This document shows positions 10,285 through 19,968 of a stretch of DNA of 64,000 nucleotides, piece after piece; the stretch's first letter is position 1, and each line of letters begins with the position of its first letter. The notes beneath the pieces were generated by a model. That model made no database searches. It was not told the DNA's origin and saw only the letters and a program-made list of their open reading frames with translations. The position numbers and the translations under genes are program-made. The stretch comes from Actinomadura flavalba DSM 45200 (lineage in GTDB: Bacteria; Actinomycetota; Actinomycetes; Streptosporangiales; Streptosporangiaceae). The stretch covers positions 479,077-543,076 of the forward strand of contig NZ_KB894094.1 of assembly GCF_000374305.1 (NCBI RefSeq). Direction: 5' to 3'.

Positions 10285-11451
10285 CTAGTCGCCGAGGATC
10301 GCGTCCACGAAAGCGCCCGGCTCGAAGGGCGCCAGGTCGTCGGGGCCCTCCCCGAGGCCCACGAGCTTGACCGGGACGCCCAGCTCGCGCTGGACCTGGA
10401 CGACGATGCCGCCCTTGGCGGTGCCGTCGAGTTTCGTCAGGACGACGCCGGTCACATTGACGACCTCACCGAACACGCGGGCCTGCTGCATGCCGTTCTG
10501 GCCGGTGGTGGCGTCGAGGACGAGCAGGATCTCGTCCACCTGGGACTGCTTCTCGATGACGCGCTTGACCTTGCCGAGCTCGTCCATCAGGCCGGTCTTG
10601 GTGTGCAGGCGGCCGGCGGTGTCGACGATGACGGTGTCGTAGCCGCCGTCGACGCCCTGCTTGACGGCGTCGAACGCGACGCTGGCCGGGTCGGCGCCCT
10701 CGCCCTTGCGGACGACGGGGGCGCCGACGCGCGAACCCCACGTTTCGAGCTGGTCGGCGGCGGCGGCGCGGAAGGTGTCGGCGGCGCCGAGCAGCACGGT
10801 GCCGCCGTCGCCGACCAGGACGCGGGCGAGCTTGCCGCACGTGGTGGTCTTGCCGGTGCCGTTGACGCCGACGACCATCACGACCGACGGCCGGGTGCCG
10901 TGCGGCGCGGTGTGCAGCGAACGGTCCAGGTCGGGGCCGATCTGCTTGACCAGCTCCTCCTTGAGGAGCGCGCGGACCTCCTGCGGCGTGCGGGTGCCGA
11001 GCACCTGGACGCGGGTGCGCAGGTCGTCGGTGATCTGGCGGGCCACGGTGACGCCCATGTCGGCGCCGATGAGCGTGTCCTCGATCTCCTCCCACGCGTC
11101 GTCGTCGAGCGTGTCGCGGGACAGCAGGCCGAGCAGGGTCTTGCCGAACGTGCTCTGCGAGCGGGCCAGCCGGGCGCGCAACCGGACGAGACGGCCCGCG
11201 CCGGGCGGCGGCGTCTCGATCTCGACGGGCGGGACGACGGGCTCGGCCGTCGAGGGCGGGCCGCGCTGCGCGGGCGGCGCGGTGGCGGTGGCGTCGTCGA
11301 CGACGGTGGCGGTGCCGCCGGGCCGCTGCTCGGCCTGCTCCTGCGGTTCGGCCGGTGGAGCGGCCTTGCGGCGGCCGGGCCGCAGGAACATGACACCGCC
11401 GGCGACCAGCAGGAGGACGGCGAGCGCGGCGATCAGGATCACATATTCCAT
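10285..11451 (-). CDS. ftsY: signal recognition particle receptor FtsY
   Basis: Membrane-docking GTPase for SRP-ribosome complexes. The 388-residue protein begins with a true membrane helix (3-23, YVILIAALAVLLLVAGGVMF), as in actinobacterial FtsY, followed by a Pro/Ala/Glu-rich linker to about 85. The NG domain has GVNGTGKTTT around Lys201, then ADTFRAAAADQL, DTAGRLHTK, and TKLDGTAKGG, and ends GPDDLAPFEPGAFVDAILGD. ATG start; own terminator downstream. Confidence 0.97.
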   Translation of the reverse strand: MEYVILIAALAVLLLVAGGVMFLRPGRRKAAPPAEPQEQAEQRPGGTATVVDDATATAPPAQRGPPSTAEPVVPPVEIETPPPGAGRLVRLRARLARSQSTFGKTLLGLLSRDTLDDDAWEEIEDTLIGADMGVTVARQITDDLRTRVQVLGTRTPQEVRALLKEELVKQIGPDLDRSLHTAPHGTRPSVVMVVGVNGTGKTTTCGKLARVLVGDGGTVLLGAADTFRAAAADQLETWGSRVGAPVVRKGEGADPASVAFDAVKQGVDGGYDTVIVDTAGRLHTKTGLMDELGKVKRVIEKQSQVDEILLVLDATTGQNGMQQARVFGEVVNVTGVVLTKLDGTAKGGIVVQVQRELGVPVKLVGLGEGPDDLAPFEPGAFVDAILGD

Positions 11452-11542
11452 AACCCGACCAGTTTTCCAGACGCCTCACCCTGCGCCGACCACGGTCCGG
11501 CCTCGACCCGGCAACAACGGCGCGGCCGGTCAGGCCATCCGC

Positions 11543-11992
11543 TCAGGACCGGCCCCGGTCGCGCGTCCGCCGGACGCCGACGACGACCGGCGCCGGCGCC
11601 GTGACCGCCAGCAGCCCGCCGATGACGAACCAGCCGATCGTGGCCCCGGCTCCCGCGACGTCCGCGGCGACGACGTAGGTGCGCTCACCGACGTCCCAGG
11701 CGGGGATCGTCCGGCCCCTCGCCAGCGGCCCGTCGTACCGTTCGAGCCGCACCCGCCGCCGCGCCCCGTCGTCCGCGACGAAGACCCCGGTCGCGGTACA
11801 GCGGTCGTTGCGGCACTTCCAGCCCTCGACGCGGAACGAACCGTGGGTTCCGTCCCCCTGCCGGGCCCGCTCCGCGGCCCGCATGTCGCGCGCCGCGTAC
11901 AGCAGCGAGGCCGTCGCGAGCGCGAGCACCACCAGCGCCGCGGCGAACCACCGAGCGCCCGCCAGATACCGTTTCCGCCCGCTCGTCACCAC
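11543..11992 (-). CDS. small two-helix membrane protein, unknown function
   Basis: A 149-residue product not recognised as a named family; the layout resembles DUF3592-like proteins. A hydrophobic segment at about 15-32 (AAALVVLALATASLLYAA) is followed by a soluble stretch with GWKCRNDRCTATG, whose two Cys are five residues apart, and a second membrane segment near 115-137. Two adjacent GTG codons (11992 and 11989) could each be the start. It lies between smc and ftsY in the same direction, 21 bp past smc, so may be co-transcribed. Its extracytoplasmic domain likely contains a disulfide (inference). Confidence 0.6.
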   Translation of the reverse strand: MVTSGRKRYLAGARWFAAALVVLALATASLLYAARDMRAAERARQGDGTHGSFRVEGWKCRNDRCTATGVFVADDGARRRVRLERYDGPLARGRTIPAWDVGERTYVVAADVAGAGATIGWFVIGGLLAVTAPAPVVVGVRRTRDRGRS

Positions 11993-12013
11993 CGCATAGT
12001 GGCACGAAAGGGA

Positions 12014-15000
12014 TCAGGCGGGCTCGGGTTCGCGGAGCCGCTGGCTGATGACCTGGGTGACGCCGTCGCCGCGCATGGAGACGCCGTAGAGGGCGTCGGC
12101 GCCCTCCATCGTGCGCTTCTGGTGGGTGATGACGATGAGCTGGGACGACTCGCGCAGCTCCTCGAAGACGGTGATGAGGCGCTGGGTGTTGGTGTCGTCC
12201 AGCGCGGCCTCGACCTCGTCCAGCACGTAGAACGGCGAGGGGCGGGCCTTGAACACCGCGACGAGGAACGCGATCGCGACCAGCGAGCGTTCACCGCCCG
12301 ACAGCAGCGACAGCCGCTTGACCTTCTTGCCCGGCGGCCGGGCCGAGACCTCGACGCCGGTGGCGAGCATGTCGTCGGGCTCGGTCAGCGACAGGCTGCC
12401 CTCGCCGCCGGGGAACAGGCGGGCGAAGATGCGCTCGAACTCGCGCTCGGTGTCGGCGTAGGCGGACGCGAACACCTGCTGCACGCGCTCGTCGACCTCC
12501 TTGACGATGCCCTCCAGCTCGCGGCGCGTCTTCTTGAGGTCTTCGAGCTGCGTGGTGAGGAACGCGTGCCGTTCCTCCAGCGCCGCGAACTCCTCCAGCG
12601 CCAGCGGGTTGACCTTGCCGAGCTGGGTGAGCTGCCGTTCGGCGGTCTTGGCGCGCTTCTCCTGCGCGGCGCGGTCGTAGGGGGCGGGCGCGGCGTCCTC
12701 GGCGGCCTCGGGGCCGGGCGGGACGGGCTGGTCCGGGCCGTACTCGGCGACGAGCGCGGCGACCTCCAGGCCGAACTCCTCCAGCGCGCGCTGCTCGTAC
12801 TGCTCCAGCCGCAGCCGCTGCTCGGCGCGGGCGACCTCGCTGCCGTGCGCGACGTTGACGAGCCGTTCCAGCGTCGTCGACAGCTCCCGGACCTGGCCGC
12901 GCACCACCCGCAGCTCGGCGGTGCGCGCCTCGCGGGCCTGCTCGGCGGCCTCGCGCCGCGCGACCGCCTGCTCCAGCGACCGTTCGATGCGGTCCAGGGC
13001 GGTGCGGGCGCCCCGGTGCACGGCCGCCGCGACCCTGGCCTGCTCCTCGCGGCGGGCGCGGCGGGCGGCGGCCTGCGCGCGCTCCTCGCGTTCGCGGCGG
13101 GCGCCGCGCTCCAGGGCGTCGGCGCGGCCCGCGATGGCCTGCACGCGTTCCTCGGCGGTGCGGACGGACAGCCGCGCCTCCATCTCGGCCGAGCGCAGCT
13201 CCTGGCAGCGGGCGTTCAGCTCGTCGCGGGCGGCGGTGTCGTCGCCCGCGTCGTCAGCGACCTCGGCCGCCTCCTCCGCCTCTTCGAGCCGCATCGCCAG
13301 GTCTTCGGCGGCCTCGGTGTCGGCCTCCAGCGCCGACGACGCGGCGTCCAGCGACTTGGTGAGCCGTTCGACCTCGCCGCGCGCGGCGCGCGCGTCGGCC
13401 TCCAGCCGGGCGGCGCGGCGTGCCTCCTCCGCGACGGCCGCGTCGGCCTCGCGGACGCGGGAGCGGACGCGGTCCAGCGCGGCCTGCGCCCGGTCGACGC
13501 CGCTCTGCGCCTGCTGCGCGGCGGCCTGCCCGGCGTCCAGCGCGGCCTGCGCGGCCTGCTCGGCGGCGGCGGCCTCGTCCAGCGCGACGGCGGCGGTCTC
13601 GGCGGCGGTCTCGGCGGCGGCCAGACCGGCGATGGCCTCGTCGAGGGTGGCGCGCATCTCCAGGAGGCCGTGCGCTCCCCCGGCGGCGCCGCCCTGCGCC
13701 CAGTGCGCGCCGACCAGGTCGCCGTCGCGGGTGACCGCGCGCAGCTCCGGACGGGACCGCACCAGCGCGGCGGCGGACGCGACGTCGCCGGCGACGGCGA
13801 CGTCACCGAGCAGGTGGTCCAGCGCGGGACGGACGGCGTCGGGCACGGTCACCGCGTCCACGAGCGGCTCCACCCCGGCCGGGCGCGCCGCGCCGCCGGG
13901 CGCGCCGCCGACGAGCAGCCCCGCGCGTCCCGCGTCGCGGGCGCGCAGCAGCGCCAGCGCCGCTTCGGCCGTGTCCAGCGACCCGACCGCGACGGCCTCG
14001 GCCGCGTTGCCGAGCGCGGCGGCGACGGCCGCCTCGTACCCGGGCCGGACGGTCAGCAGCGACGCGACCGTGCCGAGCACCCCGGGCAGCGACCCGTCGG
14101 ACCCCGCCGTCAGCAGCGTCTCCCCGCCGTCGGCGGCGCTGGCCAGCGTCAGGTTCAGCGCCTCGATCCGCGCCTGCAACGCGGTGACGCGCTTCTGCGC
14201 GGCCTGGTCGGCCGAGCGGGCGGCGGCGACGGCGGCGCGGGCGTCCTTGAGGGCCTGCCGGGGGCCGTCGACGGCGGCGCGCGCGTCCTCGGCGGCGTCC
14301 CTGGCGGTGTGCAGGGCCTCCTGCGCGGCCTCGTGCTCGGCGGCCAGCTCCGGATCGGCGACGATGCCGGACTCGAACGCCGCGTGCTCGGCGGCGGCGG
14401 ATTCGGCGCGCCGCTCGGCCTCGGCGCGGGCCTCCCCGAGGCGGCCCAGCTCGGCCGCGCCCGCCTGGGCGCGGCTGCGCAGCGACTCCACCCGGGTCCG
14501 CAGCCGGGCGAGCTGGTCGCGGCGGTCGGCGGCGGCGCGGGCGGCGGCCTGCAACCGGCGTTCCTCGGCGGCCAGCGCCTCTTCGGCGGCGGACCGTTCC
14601 CGGACGGCGTCGTCGCGGCCCTCCTGCGCGAGTTCCAGGGCCTCGCGCAGCATGGCCTCCTGCTCGCGGATCTCGGCGGCCTCGCGCTCCATGTCGCCGG
14701 GGTCGCGGCCGCGCCGCTCCTCCCCCGCCTGCGCGGCGTTGTTGCGGCGCTCGGCCGCCAGGTCGGCGACGCCGCGCAGCCGCTCCTTCAGCGCCGACAG
14801 CTGGAACCAGGTGTCCTGCGCCTGGGTGAGCAGCGGCGCCGCGGCGGCCTCGTCGGCCTCCAGCAGCGCCTCGCGCTCCTGCGCCTCGGCCAGCGACCGT
14901 TCGGTGGCGGTGCGGCGCTCGCGGATCGCGGCCTCGTCGGCGGCCTCCTGGTCGAGCTTGGTGCGCAGCGTGACGAGGTCGTCGGCGAGGAGGCGGGCCT

Positions 15001-15676
15001 TGGCGTCGCGCAGGTCGGCCTGGATGACGGCGGCGCGGCGCGCGATCTCGGCCTGGCGGCCGAGCGGCTTGAGCTGGCGGCGCAGCTCGCCGGTGAGGTC
15101 CTGGACGCGGTTGAGGTTCGCCTGCATCGCGTCGAGCTTGCGGAGAGCCTTCTCCTTGCGCTTGCGGTGCTTGAGGACGCCCGCCGCCTCCTCGATGACC
15201 GCGCGGCGGCCCTCGGCCCCGGCGTGCAGGACGCGGTCGAGCTGGCCCTGCCCGATGATGACGTGCATCTCGCGGCCGATGCCCGAGTCCGACAGGAGTT
15301 CCTGGATGTCGAGCAACCGGCACGAGTCGCCGTTGATCGCGTACTCGCTGGACCCCGACCGGAACATCAGCCGGCTGATCGTCACCTCGGTGTAGTCGAT
15401 CGGCAGCGCGCCGTCGGAGTTGTCGATCGTCAGGACGACCTCGGCGCGGCCCAGCGGCGCGCGGTTCGCCGTCCCGGCGAAGATGACGTCCTCCATCTTG
15501 CCGCCGCGCAGCGACTTGGCGCCCTGCTCCCCCATGACCCACGCGAGCGCGTCCACGACGTTGGACTTGCCGGAGCCGTTGGGTCCGACGACGGCGGTGA
15601 TGCCGGGCTCGAACCGCAGCGTCGTCGAGGACGCGAACGACTTGAAGCCGCGCAGCGTCAGGGTCTTGAGATACAC
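12014..15676 (-). CDS. smc: chromosome segregation protein SMC
   Basis: Condensin ATPase that compacts and disentangles chromosomes. The 1220 residues give head, coil, hinge, coil, head. The Walker A is GPNGSGKSN at 31-39, with the Q-loop later (IIGQGQLD). Two long Ala/Glu/Arg-rich coiled coils flank a hinge around 510-660 with Gly-rich segments such as LLVGGAPGGAARPAG. The C-terminal head carries the LSGGERSLVAIAFL signature and the Walker B VLDEVEAALDD. GTG start. The coils are extremely Ala/Arg-rich, which opens long frames on the opposite strand. Confidence 0.97.
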   Translation of the reverse strand: MYLKTLTLRGFKSFASSTTLRFEPGITAVVGPNGSGKSNVVDALAWVMGEQGAKSLRGGKMEDVIFAGTANRAPLGRAEVVLTIDNSDGALPIDYTEVTISRLMFRSGSSEYAINGDSCRLLDIQELLSDSGIGREMHVIIGQGQLDRVLHAGAEGRRAVIEEAAGVLKHRKRKEKALRKLDAMQANLNRVQDLTGELRRQLKPLGRQAEIARRAAVIQADLRDAKARLLADDLVTLRTKLDQEAADEAAIRERRTATERSLAEAQEREALLEADEAAAAPLLTQAQDTWFQLSALKERLRGVADLAAERRNNAAQAGEERRGRDPGDMEREAAEIREQEAMLREALELAQEGRDDAVRERSAAEEALAAEERRLQAAARAAADRRDQLARLRTRVESLRSRAQAGAAELGRLGEARAEAERRAESAAAEHAAFESGIVADPELAAEHEAAQEALHTARDAAEDARAAVDGPRQALKDARAAVAAARSADQAAQKRVTALQARIEALNLTLASAADGGETLLTAGSDGSLPGVLGTVASLLTVRPGYEAAVAAALGNAAEAVAVGSLDTAEAALALLRARDAGRAGLLVGGAPGGAARPAGVEPLVDAVTVPDAVRPALDHLLGDVAVAGDVASAAALVRSRPELRAVTRDGDLVGAHWAQGGAAGGAHGLLEMRATLDEAIAGLAAAETAAETAAVALDEAAAAEQAAQAALDAGQAAAQQAQSGVDRAQAALDRVRSRVREADAAVAEEARRAARLEADARAARGEVERLTKSLDAASSALEADTEAAEDLAMRLEEAEEAAEVADDAGDDTAARDELNARCQELRSAEMEARLSVRTAEERVQAIAGRADALERGARREREERAQAAARRARREEQARVAAAVHRGARTALDRIERSLEQAVARREAAEQAREARTAELRVVRGQVRELSTTLERLVNVAHGSEVARAEQRLRLEQYEQRALEEFGLEVAALVAEYGPDQPVPPGPEAAEDAAPAPYDRAAQEKRAKTAERQLTQLGKVNPLALEEFAALEERHAFLTTQLEDLKKTRRELEGIVKEVDERVQQVFASAYADTEREFERIFARLFPGGEGSLSLTEPDDMLATGVEVSARPPGKKVKRLSLLSGGERSLVAIAFLVAVFKARPSPFYVLDEVEAALDDTNTQRLITVFEELRESSQLIVITHQKRTMEGADALYGVSMRGDGVTQVISQRLREPEPA

Positions 15677-15839
15677 GTGCCCCGCCGTCCTCCCCGTGGT
15701 GTGGCACCGGCCAGGGTCGAAACCCTACCGGCGCCGCACCTCGCGGACCGTCATCTCGGCACGGAACCGCCGAGGGCGGGCACACAGAAGGGACGCCGAT
15801 GAAAGCGTCCCCTTGTTCACTGCGAGTTGTGGGCGCCGA

Positions 15840-16037
15840 TCAGGTCAGCGCCGGTTCACGATCCTTCACTGCGAGCGACAGCACGTCGTCGCCGGCCGCC
15901 GTCGCGAGCGCGTCGTTCTCATCCTGAAGCCGAGAGAGTTCGGATTCGAGCTCACGTACGCGCCGCTGAAGGCGCCGCATCTCCGCGACCATCCGGGGGT
16001 CGGGACCGCCGACGTGGCCGAGTAGAGCCTTCGCCAT
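15840..16037 (-). CDS. small coiled-coil protein, actinobacteria-type, unknown function
   Basis: A 65-residue protein starting MAKALLGHVGGPDPRMVAEM, followed by a heptad-patterned helix (MRRLQRRVRELESELSRLQDENDAL) that should form a coiled coil. The ATG at 16037 was chosen because it has GGAGG just upstream and the Met-Ala-Lys start looks natural. I do not know a function; similar short proteins occur near smc in other actinobacteria as far as I recall. A role as a dimeric adaptor is only a guess. Confidence 0.65.
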   Translation of the reverse strand: MAKALLGHVGGPDPRMVAEMRRLQRRVRELESELSRLQDENDALATAAGDDVLSLAVKDREPALT

Positions 16038-16216
16038 GACTAAGGGTCCTCCACGCTGAGTCACCAGCAGGAATCGCGCCCGAGGAACAGAGATCAGTCG
16101 GTGCGCGTTGCATCTAGAGTCGCACCGGCGTGCGCCCGGGTCAAGATGGACATCACGGGCCGGTAACAACCTGTCGTATCCAGTTTAGCATCTGCCAACC
16201 GGCTTCCCCTACCCGG

Positions 16217-16519
16217 TCACCTCTCCTCGAAACCGCGCAGCCCCCCGCGCGGGGCGTCCCAGCGGACCGCCACGCCCGTGACCTGCCCGGGTCGCCCGGG
16301 AACGTCGGCGGCCTCCAGCGCGGTGAGAAGCAGATCACACGAACGCCGCTCCCCCTCGGCCACGACCTCGACCCGGCCGTCGCGCAGGTTGCTCGCCGAG
16401 CCGGTCAGCCCCAGCTCCAGCGCCCGCGACCGCGCCCACCAGCGGAAGCCCACGCCCTGCACGCGTCCGCGCACCCACGCGGTCATCCGCACGGCGCCGT
16501 CCGGCGCGCCCTGGTCCAT
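16217..16519 (-). CDS. acyP: acylphosphatase
   Basis: Hydrolyses acyl phosphates such as 1,3-bisphosphoglycerate. The 100-residue product has the signature [18 protein letters not shown], with the phosphate-binding loop and catalytic Arg, and then [19 protein letters not shown], containing the catalytic Asn. The ATG at 16519 has GGGGAG four bases upstream, favouring it over the internal Met12. It lies nine bases past mutM in the rnc-mutM-acyP unit. Confidence 0.92.
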   Translation of the reverse strand: MDQGAPDGAVRMTAWVRGRVQGVGFRWWARSRALELGLTGSASNLRDGRVEVVAEGERRSCDLLLTALEAADVPGRPGQVTGVAVRWDAPRGGLRGFEER

Positions 16520-16528
16520 CGAACTCCC

Positions 16529-17398
16529 CTAGAGCCGCGCGCGGCGCGGCATCGGCTGGCACACCGGGCAACTGTAGGACGACCGGTTCATGAACACGTC
16601 CCGCCGGATCGGCGCGCCGCACCGGCGGCACGGCTCGTCGCGGCGGCCGTAGGCGTCCAGGGAGCGGTCGAAGTAGCCGCTCTCGCCGTTCACGTTGACG
16701 TACAGGCTGTCGAAGGAGGTGCCGCCGGCGGCCAGGGCCGCCGCCATCACCGCGCGGACGCCGTCCACGATGCGGGCGACCTCCGGGCGCGTCAGCGTCT
16801 CGGTCGGGCGGGCCCAGTGCAGCTTCGCCCGCCACAGCGCCTCGTCGGCGTAGATGTTGCCGACGCCGCTGATGAGCGACTGGTCGAGCAGGGCCCGCTT
16901 GACGCCGGTGCGGCGGCGGCGCAGGGCGCGGTGGAAGGCGTCCTCGTCGAAGGCGTCCTCCAGCGGGTCGGCGGCGATGTGCGCGACCGGCTCCGGGACG
17001 CGGCCGAGCGGGCCGTCCACGAGGTCGGTCACGAGCAGGTGGCCGAAGGTGCGCTGGTCGACGAACCGCAGCTCCTGGCCGCCGTCGGCGAACGCGACGC
17101 GAACTCGCAGGTGCTTCTCCGGTTCGCGCCCGGGGTCGGCCACCAGGAGCTGACCGCTCATGCCCAGATGGGCCAGGACGGCCTCGTCGCGGCCGTCCAC
17201 CGGCAGCCACAGGTACTTGCCGCGCCGCTGCGGCGCGGCGAGCGTCGCGCCCGCGAGGCGCCCGGCGAACTCGTCCGGCCCGCCGGGCTGGCGGCGCACC
17301 GCGCGCGGATGCAGCACCCGCGCGGACGCCACCGTGCGGCCGGTGGTCCACCGCTCCAGCCCGGCGCGGACGACCTCGACCTCCGGCAGCTCAGGCAC
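16529..17398 (-). CDS. mutM: formamidopyrimidine-DNA glycosylase
   Basis: Base-excision repair enzyme that removes 8-oxoguanine and Fapy lesions and cleaves the strand. The 289-residue product begins [15 protein letters not shown], placing the catalytic Pro2 and Glu3 directly after the initiator. A helix-two-turn-helix region precedes the C-terminal zinc finger, [21 protein letters not shown] followed by PVC, with four cysteines. GTG start overlapping the rnc stop by eight bases. Confidence 0.96.
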   Translation of the reverse strand: MPELPEVEVVRAGLERWTTGRTVASARVLHPRAVRRQPGGPDEFAGRLAGATLAAPQRRGKYLWLPVDGRDEAVLAHLGMSGQLLVADPGREPEKHLRVRVAFADGGQELRFVDQRTFGHLLVTDLVDGPLGRVPEPVAHIAADPLEDAFDEDAFHRALRRRRTGVKRALLDQSLISGVGNIYADEALWRAKLHWARPTETLTRPEVARIVDGVRAVMAAALAAGGTSFDSLYVNVNGESGYFDRSLDAYGRRDEPCRRCGAPIRRDVFMNRSSYSCPVCQPMPRRARL

Positions 17399-18149
17399 CG
17401 GCGGCGTCCGGCGCCTGCGCGGCGGCGCTCTCGTGCCGCCGCACCGCCTCCTCCCGGATGGCGTTCCAGGCGGCCTCGGCGGCGTGCTGCTCGGCCTCCT
17501 TCTTGCTGCGGCCCTCGCCCGACCCGTAGGTGGCGCCGCCGACGCGCACCGAGGCGCGGAACGTCTTCTGGTGGTCGGGGCCGCTCTCGGCGACGTGGTA
17601 CTCGGGGACGCCGAGTTCCTCCACCGCCGTCAGTTCCTGGAGCGAGGTCTTCCAGTCGAGCCCGGCGCCCAGGCCCGCCGAGCGGGTGATGAGCGCGTCG
17701 AACAGCCGGTGCACGAGCGCGGCGGCCTCGTCCAGGCCCCGGTCGAGGTAGACGGCGCCGATCAGCGCCTCCAGCGTGTCGGCGAGGATCGACGACTTGT
17801 CGCGCCCGCCGGTGCCCTCCTCGCCGCGGCCGAGCCGGATGTGCGCGCCGACGCCGAGCGCCCGCGCGACCCCGGCCAGCGCCCGCATGTTGACGACGGC
17901 GGCGCGCAGCTTGGCGAGCTGTCCCTCGGGCAGGTCGGGGTGGCCGCGGAACAGCGTGTCGGTGACGACGAGGCCGAGCACGGAGTCGCCGAGGAACTCC
18001 AGCCGCTCGTTGGTGGGCAGCCCGCCGTTCTCGTAGGCGTAGGACCGGTGCGTGAGCGCGCGGTCCAGCAGGGCGGGTTCGATCTCGACGCCCAGCGCGC
18101 GGGCCAGCGCCGCGCTGTCGGTGGCGTGACCGGGCTTCTTGCCGCTCAC
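17391..18149 (-). CDS. rnc: ribonuclease III
   Basis: Double-strand-specific endoribonuclease for rRNA precursor processing and mRNA decay. The 252-residue product contains the signature [18 protein letters not shown], then [13 protein letters not shown] with the second acidic metal site, and a C-terminal dsRNA-binding domain ([10 protein letters not shown] through [17 protein letters not shown]). The GTG at 18149 was chosen because AAGGAGG stands five bases upstream; the open frame extends further without similarity. First of rnc-mutM-acyP. Confidence 0.96.
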   Translation of the reverse strand: MSGKKPGHATDSAALARALGVEIEPALLDRALTHRSYAYENGGLPTNERLEFLGDSVLGLVVTDTLFRGHPDLPEGQLAKLRAAVVNMRALAGVARALGVGAHIRLGRGEEGTGGRDKSSILADTLEALIGAVYLDRGLDEAAALVHRLFDALITRSAGLGAGLDWKTSLQELTAVEELGVPEYHVAESGPDHQKTFRASVRVGGATYGSGEGRSKKEAEQHAAEAAWNAIREEAVRRHESAAAQAPDAAGA

Positions 18150-18359
18150 GTGGCCCTCCTTGAGGAGACCGGGGCGCCCACGGGACGCGGACGCCGGTGA
18201 TGCGCGTGACGGCGTGGCGGCGGACGGAACTCCGGAAGGTCCACGAAGGCGAGGTGCGCGCCGGTCGGGAATGACTTCCCGGCGTGCACCACGGCTCCGG
18301 GCGGCTCCCGGACGGTACGGCCGCGGCTCCGGCGTCACCCGCCGGTGGATGGTCCGGTG

Positions 18360-18427
18360 CGGGCCGCGCGGCGCGGCCCGTACCCGGTGCGTCCGGAGGG
18401 GCGGCCGCGCGCCGCGCGGACCGCCCC
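18360..18427 (-). terminator. two GC hairpins downstream of rpmF
   Basis: The 295-bp gap between rpmF and rnc holds two strong stems. CGGGCCGCG / CGCGGCCCG lies at 18360-18380 with a three-base loop, and a GGGGCGG / CCGCCCC stem with an inner CGCGCG pairing lies at 18398-18427. Both lie downstream of the rpmF stop, so they probably end the coaD-yceD-rpmF transcripts. No other gene is seen in the gap. Confidence 0.6.
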
Positions 18428-18444
18428 CCGGGATGCGTGTGCGA

Positions 18445-18624
18445 TCAGGCCGACGGGGTGATGACCTGCCGGCGGTCGTAGGTGCCGCACGTCGCGCAGG
18501 CGGTGTGGGGCAGCTTCTTGTCGCGGCACGTGGGGCACTCGACCAGGGTCGGCGCAGCGGTCTTCCACTGCGAGCGCCGGTGCCGCGTGTTGCTGCGCGA
18601 CTTCTTCCGCTTCGGGACGGCCAT
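18445..18624 (-). CDS. rpmF: 50S ribosomal protein L32
   Basis: Large-subunit protein of 59 residues with the family start [20 protein letters not shown] and a zinc-ribbon type four-cysteine set, CPTC and CATC twelve residues apart. That makes it the zinc-containing (C+) form, which in some actinobacteria has a zinc-free counterpart elsewhere. It follows yceD with a one-base gap. Confidence 0.97.
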   Translation of the reverse strand: MAVPKRKKSRSNTRHRRSQWKTAAPTLVECPTCRDKKLPHTACATCGTYDRRQVITPSA

Positions 18625-18625
18625 C

Positions 18626-19264
18626 TCAGCCTTCCTGCCTTCGTTCTCGTCGGTCGGTTCCGCGAGGGCCAGGGCCCCCGCTCCCCCCGGTGGGGGAGGC
18701 CGGTGCGGACGGAGCGGACTCCGCATCGCCGCCGGTCAGTTCGTGCAGCGCCGCCCACCGGGGGTCGGCGACGTCGTGGTGGTGGTCCGGCTCGGCGTCG
18801 GCGAGCCGCACACCGCACTCGGCGCACAGTCCGGGACAGTCGTCCCGGCACAGCGGCGAGAGCGGCAGGGCCAGCAGAACCGCGTCGCGGAGCACCGGTT
18901 CGAGGTCGATCAGGTCGTCCTCAAGGCGGTACTCGTCGTCTTCGGCGTTGCCGCCGGAGCGGGTGTCAGGATAGACGAAGAGTTCCTGGAAGTCGGCCTC
19001 GAACGTGTCGGAGATCGGGTCGAGGCAGCGGGCGCACTCCCCCTCCAGGGGGACGGTCGCCGTGCCGGTCACCAGGACGCCCTCCAGCACCGCCTCCAGC
19101 CGCAGGTCGAGTTCGATCACGGCGCCCGCGGGCACGCCGACCATCTCGACGCCGAAGTCCTCCGGGGCGGGCACGCGCGGGGTCTCGCGGCGCGAGGTGC
19201 CCGGCTGCCGTCCCAGAGCCCGGGTGTCGAGCACGAGGGGCGCGTGCGGATCGAGGCGTGACAG
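18626..19264 (-). CDS. YceD/DUF177 family protein, probably CTG-initiated
   Basis: DUF177 proteins sit beside rpmF across bacteria and are linked to 23S rRNA accumulation. The product has the expected opening [22 protein letters not shown], a CARCLDPI segment and a C-terminal [13 protein letters not shown] cysteine cluster that may bind zinc. No ATG, GTG or TTG lies near the conserved N-terminus in this frame. A CTG at 19264 has GGAG six bases upstream and gives 212 residues, so I place the start there; a sequencing error or a frame-shifted ATG upstream (near 19301) is the alternative. The C-terminal tail is Ser/Pro/Gly-rich. Confidence 0.85.
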   Translation of the reverse strand: MSRLDPHAPLVLDTRALGRQPGTSRRETPRVPAPEDFGVEMVGVPAGAVIELDLRLEAVLEGVLVTGTATVPLEGECARCLDPISDTFEADFQELFVYPDTRSGGNAEDDEYRLEDDLIDLEPVLRDAVLLALPLSPLCRDDCPGLCAECGVRLADAEPDHHHDVADPRWAALHELTGGDAESAPSAPASPTGGSGGPGPRGTDRRERRQEG

Positions 19265-19380
19265 TGGGAACTCCAGCGCGAGGAAGAGGCATGGGTGTGA
19301 CGGCCGTGGTTCGGGGCCGGTGTACCAGGGTAACCGACCTGGCCGCACGCACCCAACTCGCGCGGAAGGGCCGGGACCTC

Positions 19381-19860
19381 TCAGGATTCCTGGAGGCGGG
19401 CGGCGAGGCGCTCGTGGATCAGCTCGGGGATCAGGCCGGACACGTCGCCGCGGTACTTCACGATCTCCTTCATGAGGCTGGAGGAGAGGTAGGAGTACAG
19501 CGGGTTGGTGGACATGAACATCGTCTCCACGCCCGCCATGCGGTGGTTCATCTGCGCCATCTGCAACTCGTACTCGTAGTCGCTGACGGCGCGCAGCCCC
19601 TTGACGATGACGGGGATGTCGTTCTGCCGGCAGTAGTCGACCAGGAGGCCGTGCCAGGTGTCGATCCTGACGTTGCCGTACTCCTTGGTCACCTCCGTCA
19701 GCATCTCGACGCGCTCGTCGATCGTGAACAGGCTCTTCTTCGTCTTGTTGATGAGGACCGAGACGACGACCTCGTCGAACAGGCGGGAGGCCCGGCTGAT
19801 GATGTCGAGGTGGCCATTGGTCACTGGGTCGAAAGATCCGGGACATACGGCGCGGCGCAC
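19381..19860 (-). CDS. coaD: phosphopantetheine adenylyltransferase
   Basis: Penultimate step of coenzyme A synthesis: adenylates 4'-phosphopantetheine. The product has the nucleotidyltransferase signature AVCPGSFDPVTNGHLDII and the later NPLYSYLSSSLMKEI motif. The GTG at 19860 was chosen over an ATG four codons upstream because GGAG lies six bases before it and family members start MRRAVCPG; this gives 159 residues, the normal size. Separated by 116 bp from yceD. Confidence 0.95.
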   Translation of the reverse strand: MRRAVCPGSFDPVTNGHLDIISRASRLFDEVVVSVLINKTKKSLFTIDERVEMLTEVTKEYGNVRIDTWHGLLVDYCRQNDIPVIVKGLRAVSDYEYELQMAQMNHRMAGVETMFMSTNPLYSYLSSSLMKEIVKYRGDVSGLIPELIHERLAARLQES

Positions 19861-19968
19861 GGGCGGCTCCATCCTGGCTGCGCTTTCGCGGTGGGACTTC
19901 GTTCGTGCAGGTCGGCACCCTGCGGCGCGACGGTACCAAACGGCGATCACGGACGTCCTACCCGGGTT

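Noticed and set aside
10661-15802. A 1713-codon open frame on the plus strand
   Set aside because: It is the antisense shadow of ftsY and the Ala/Arg-rich coiled coils of smc; low-complexity product and no ribosome binding site.
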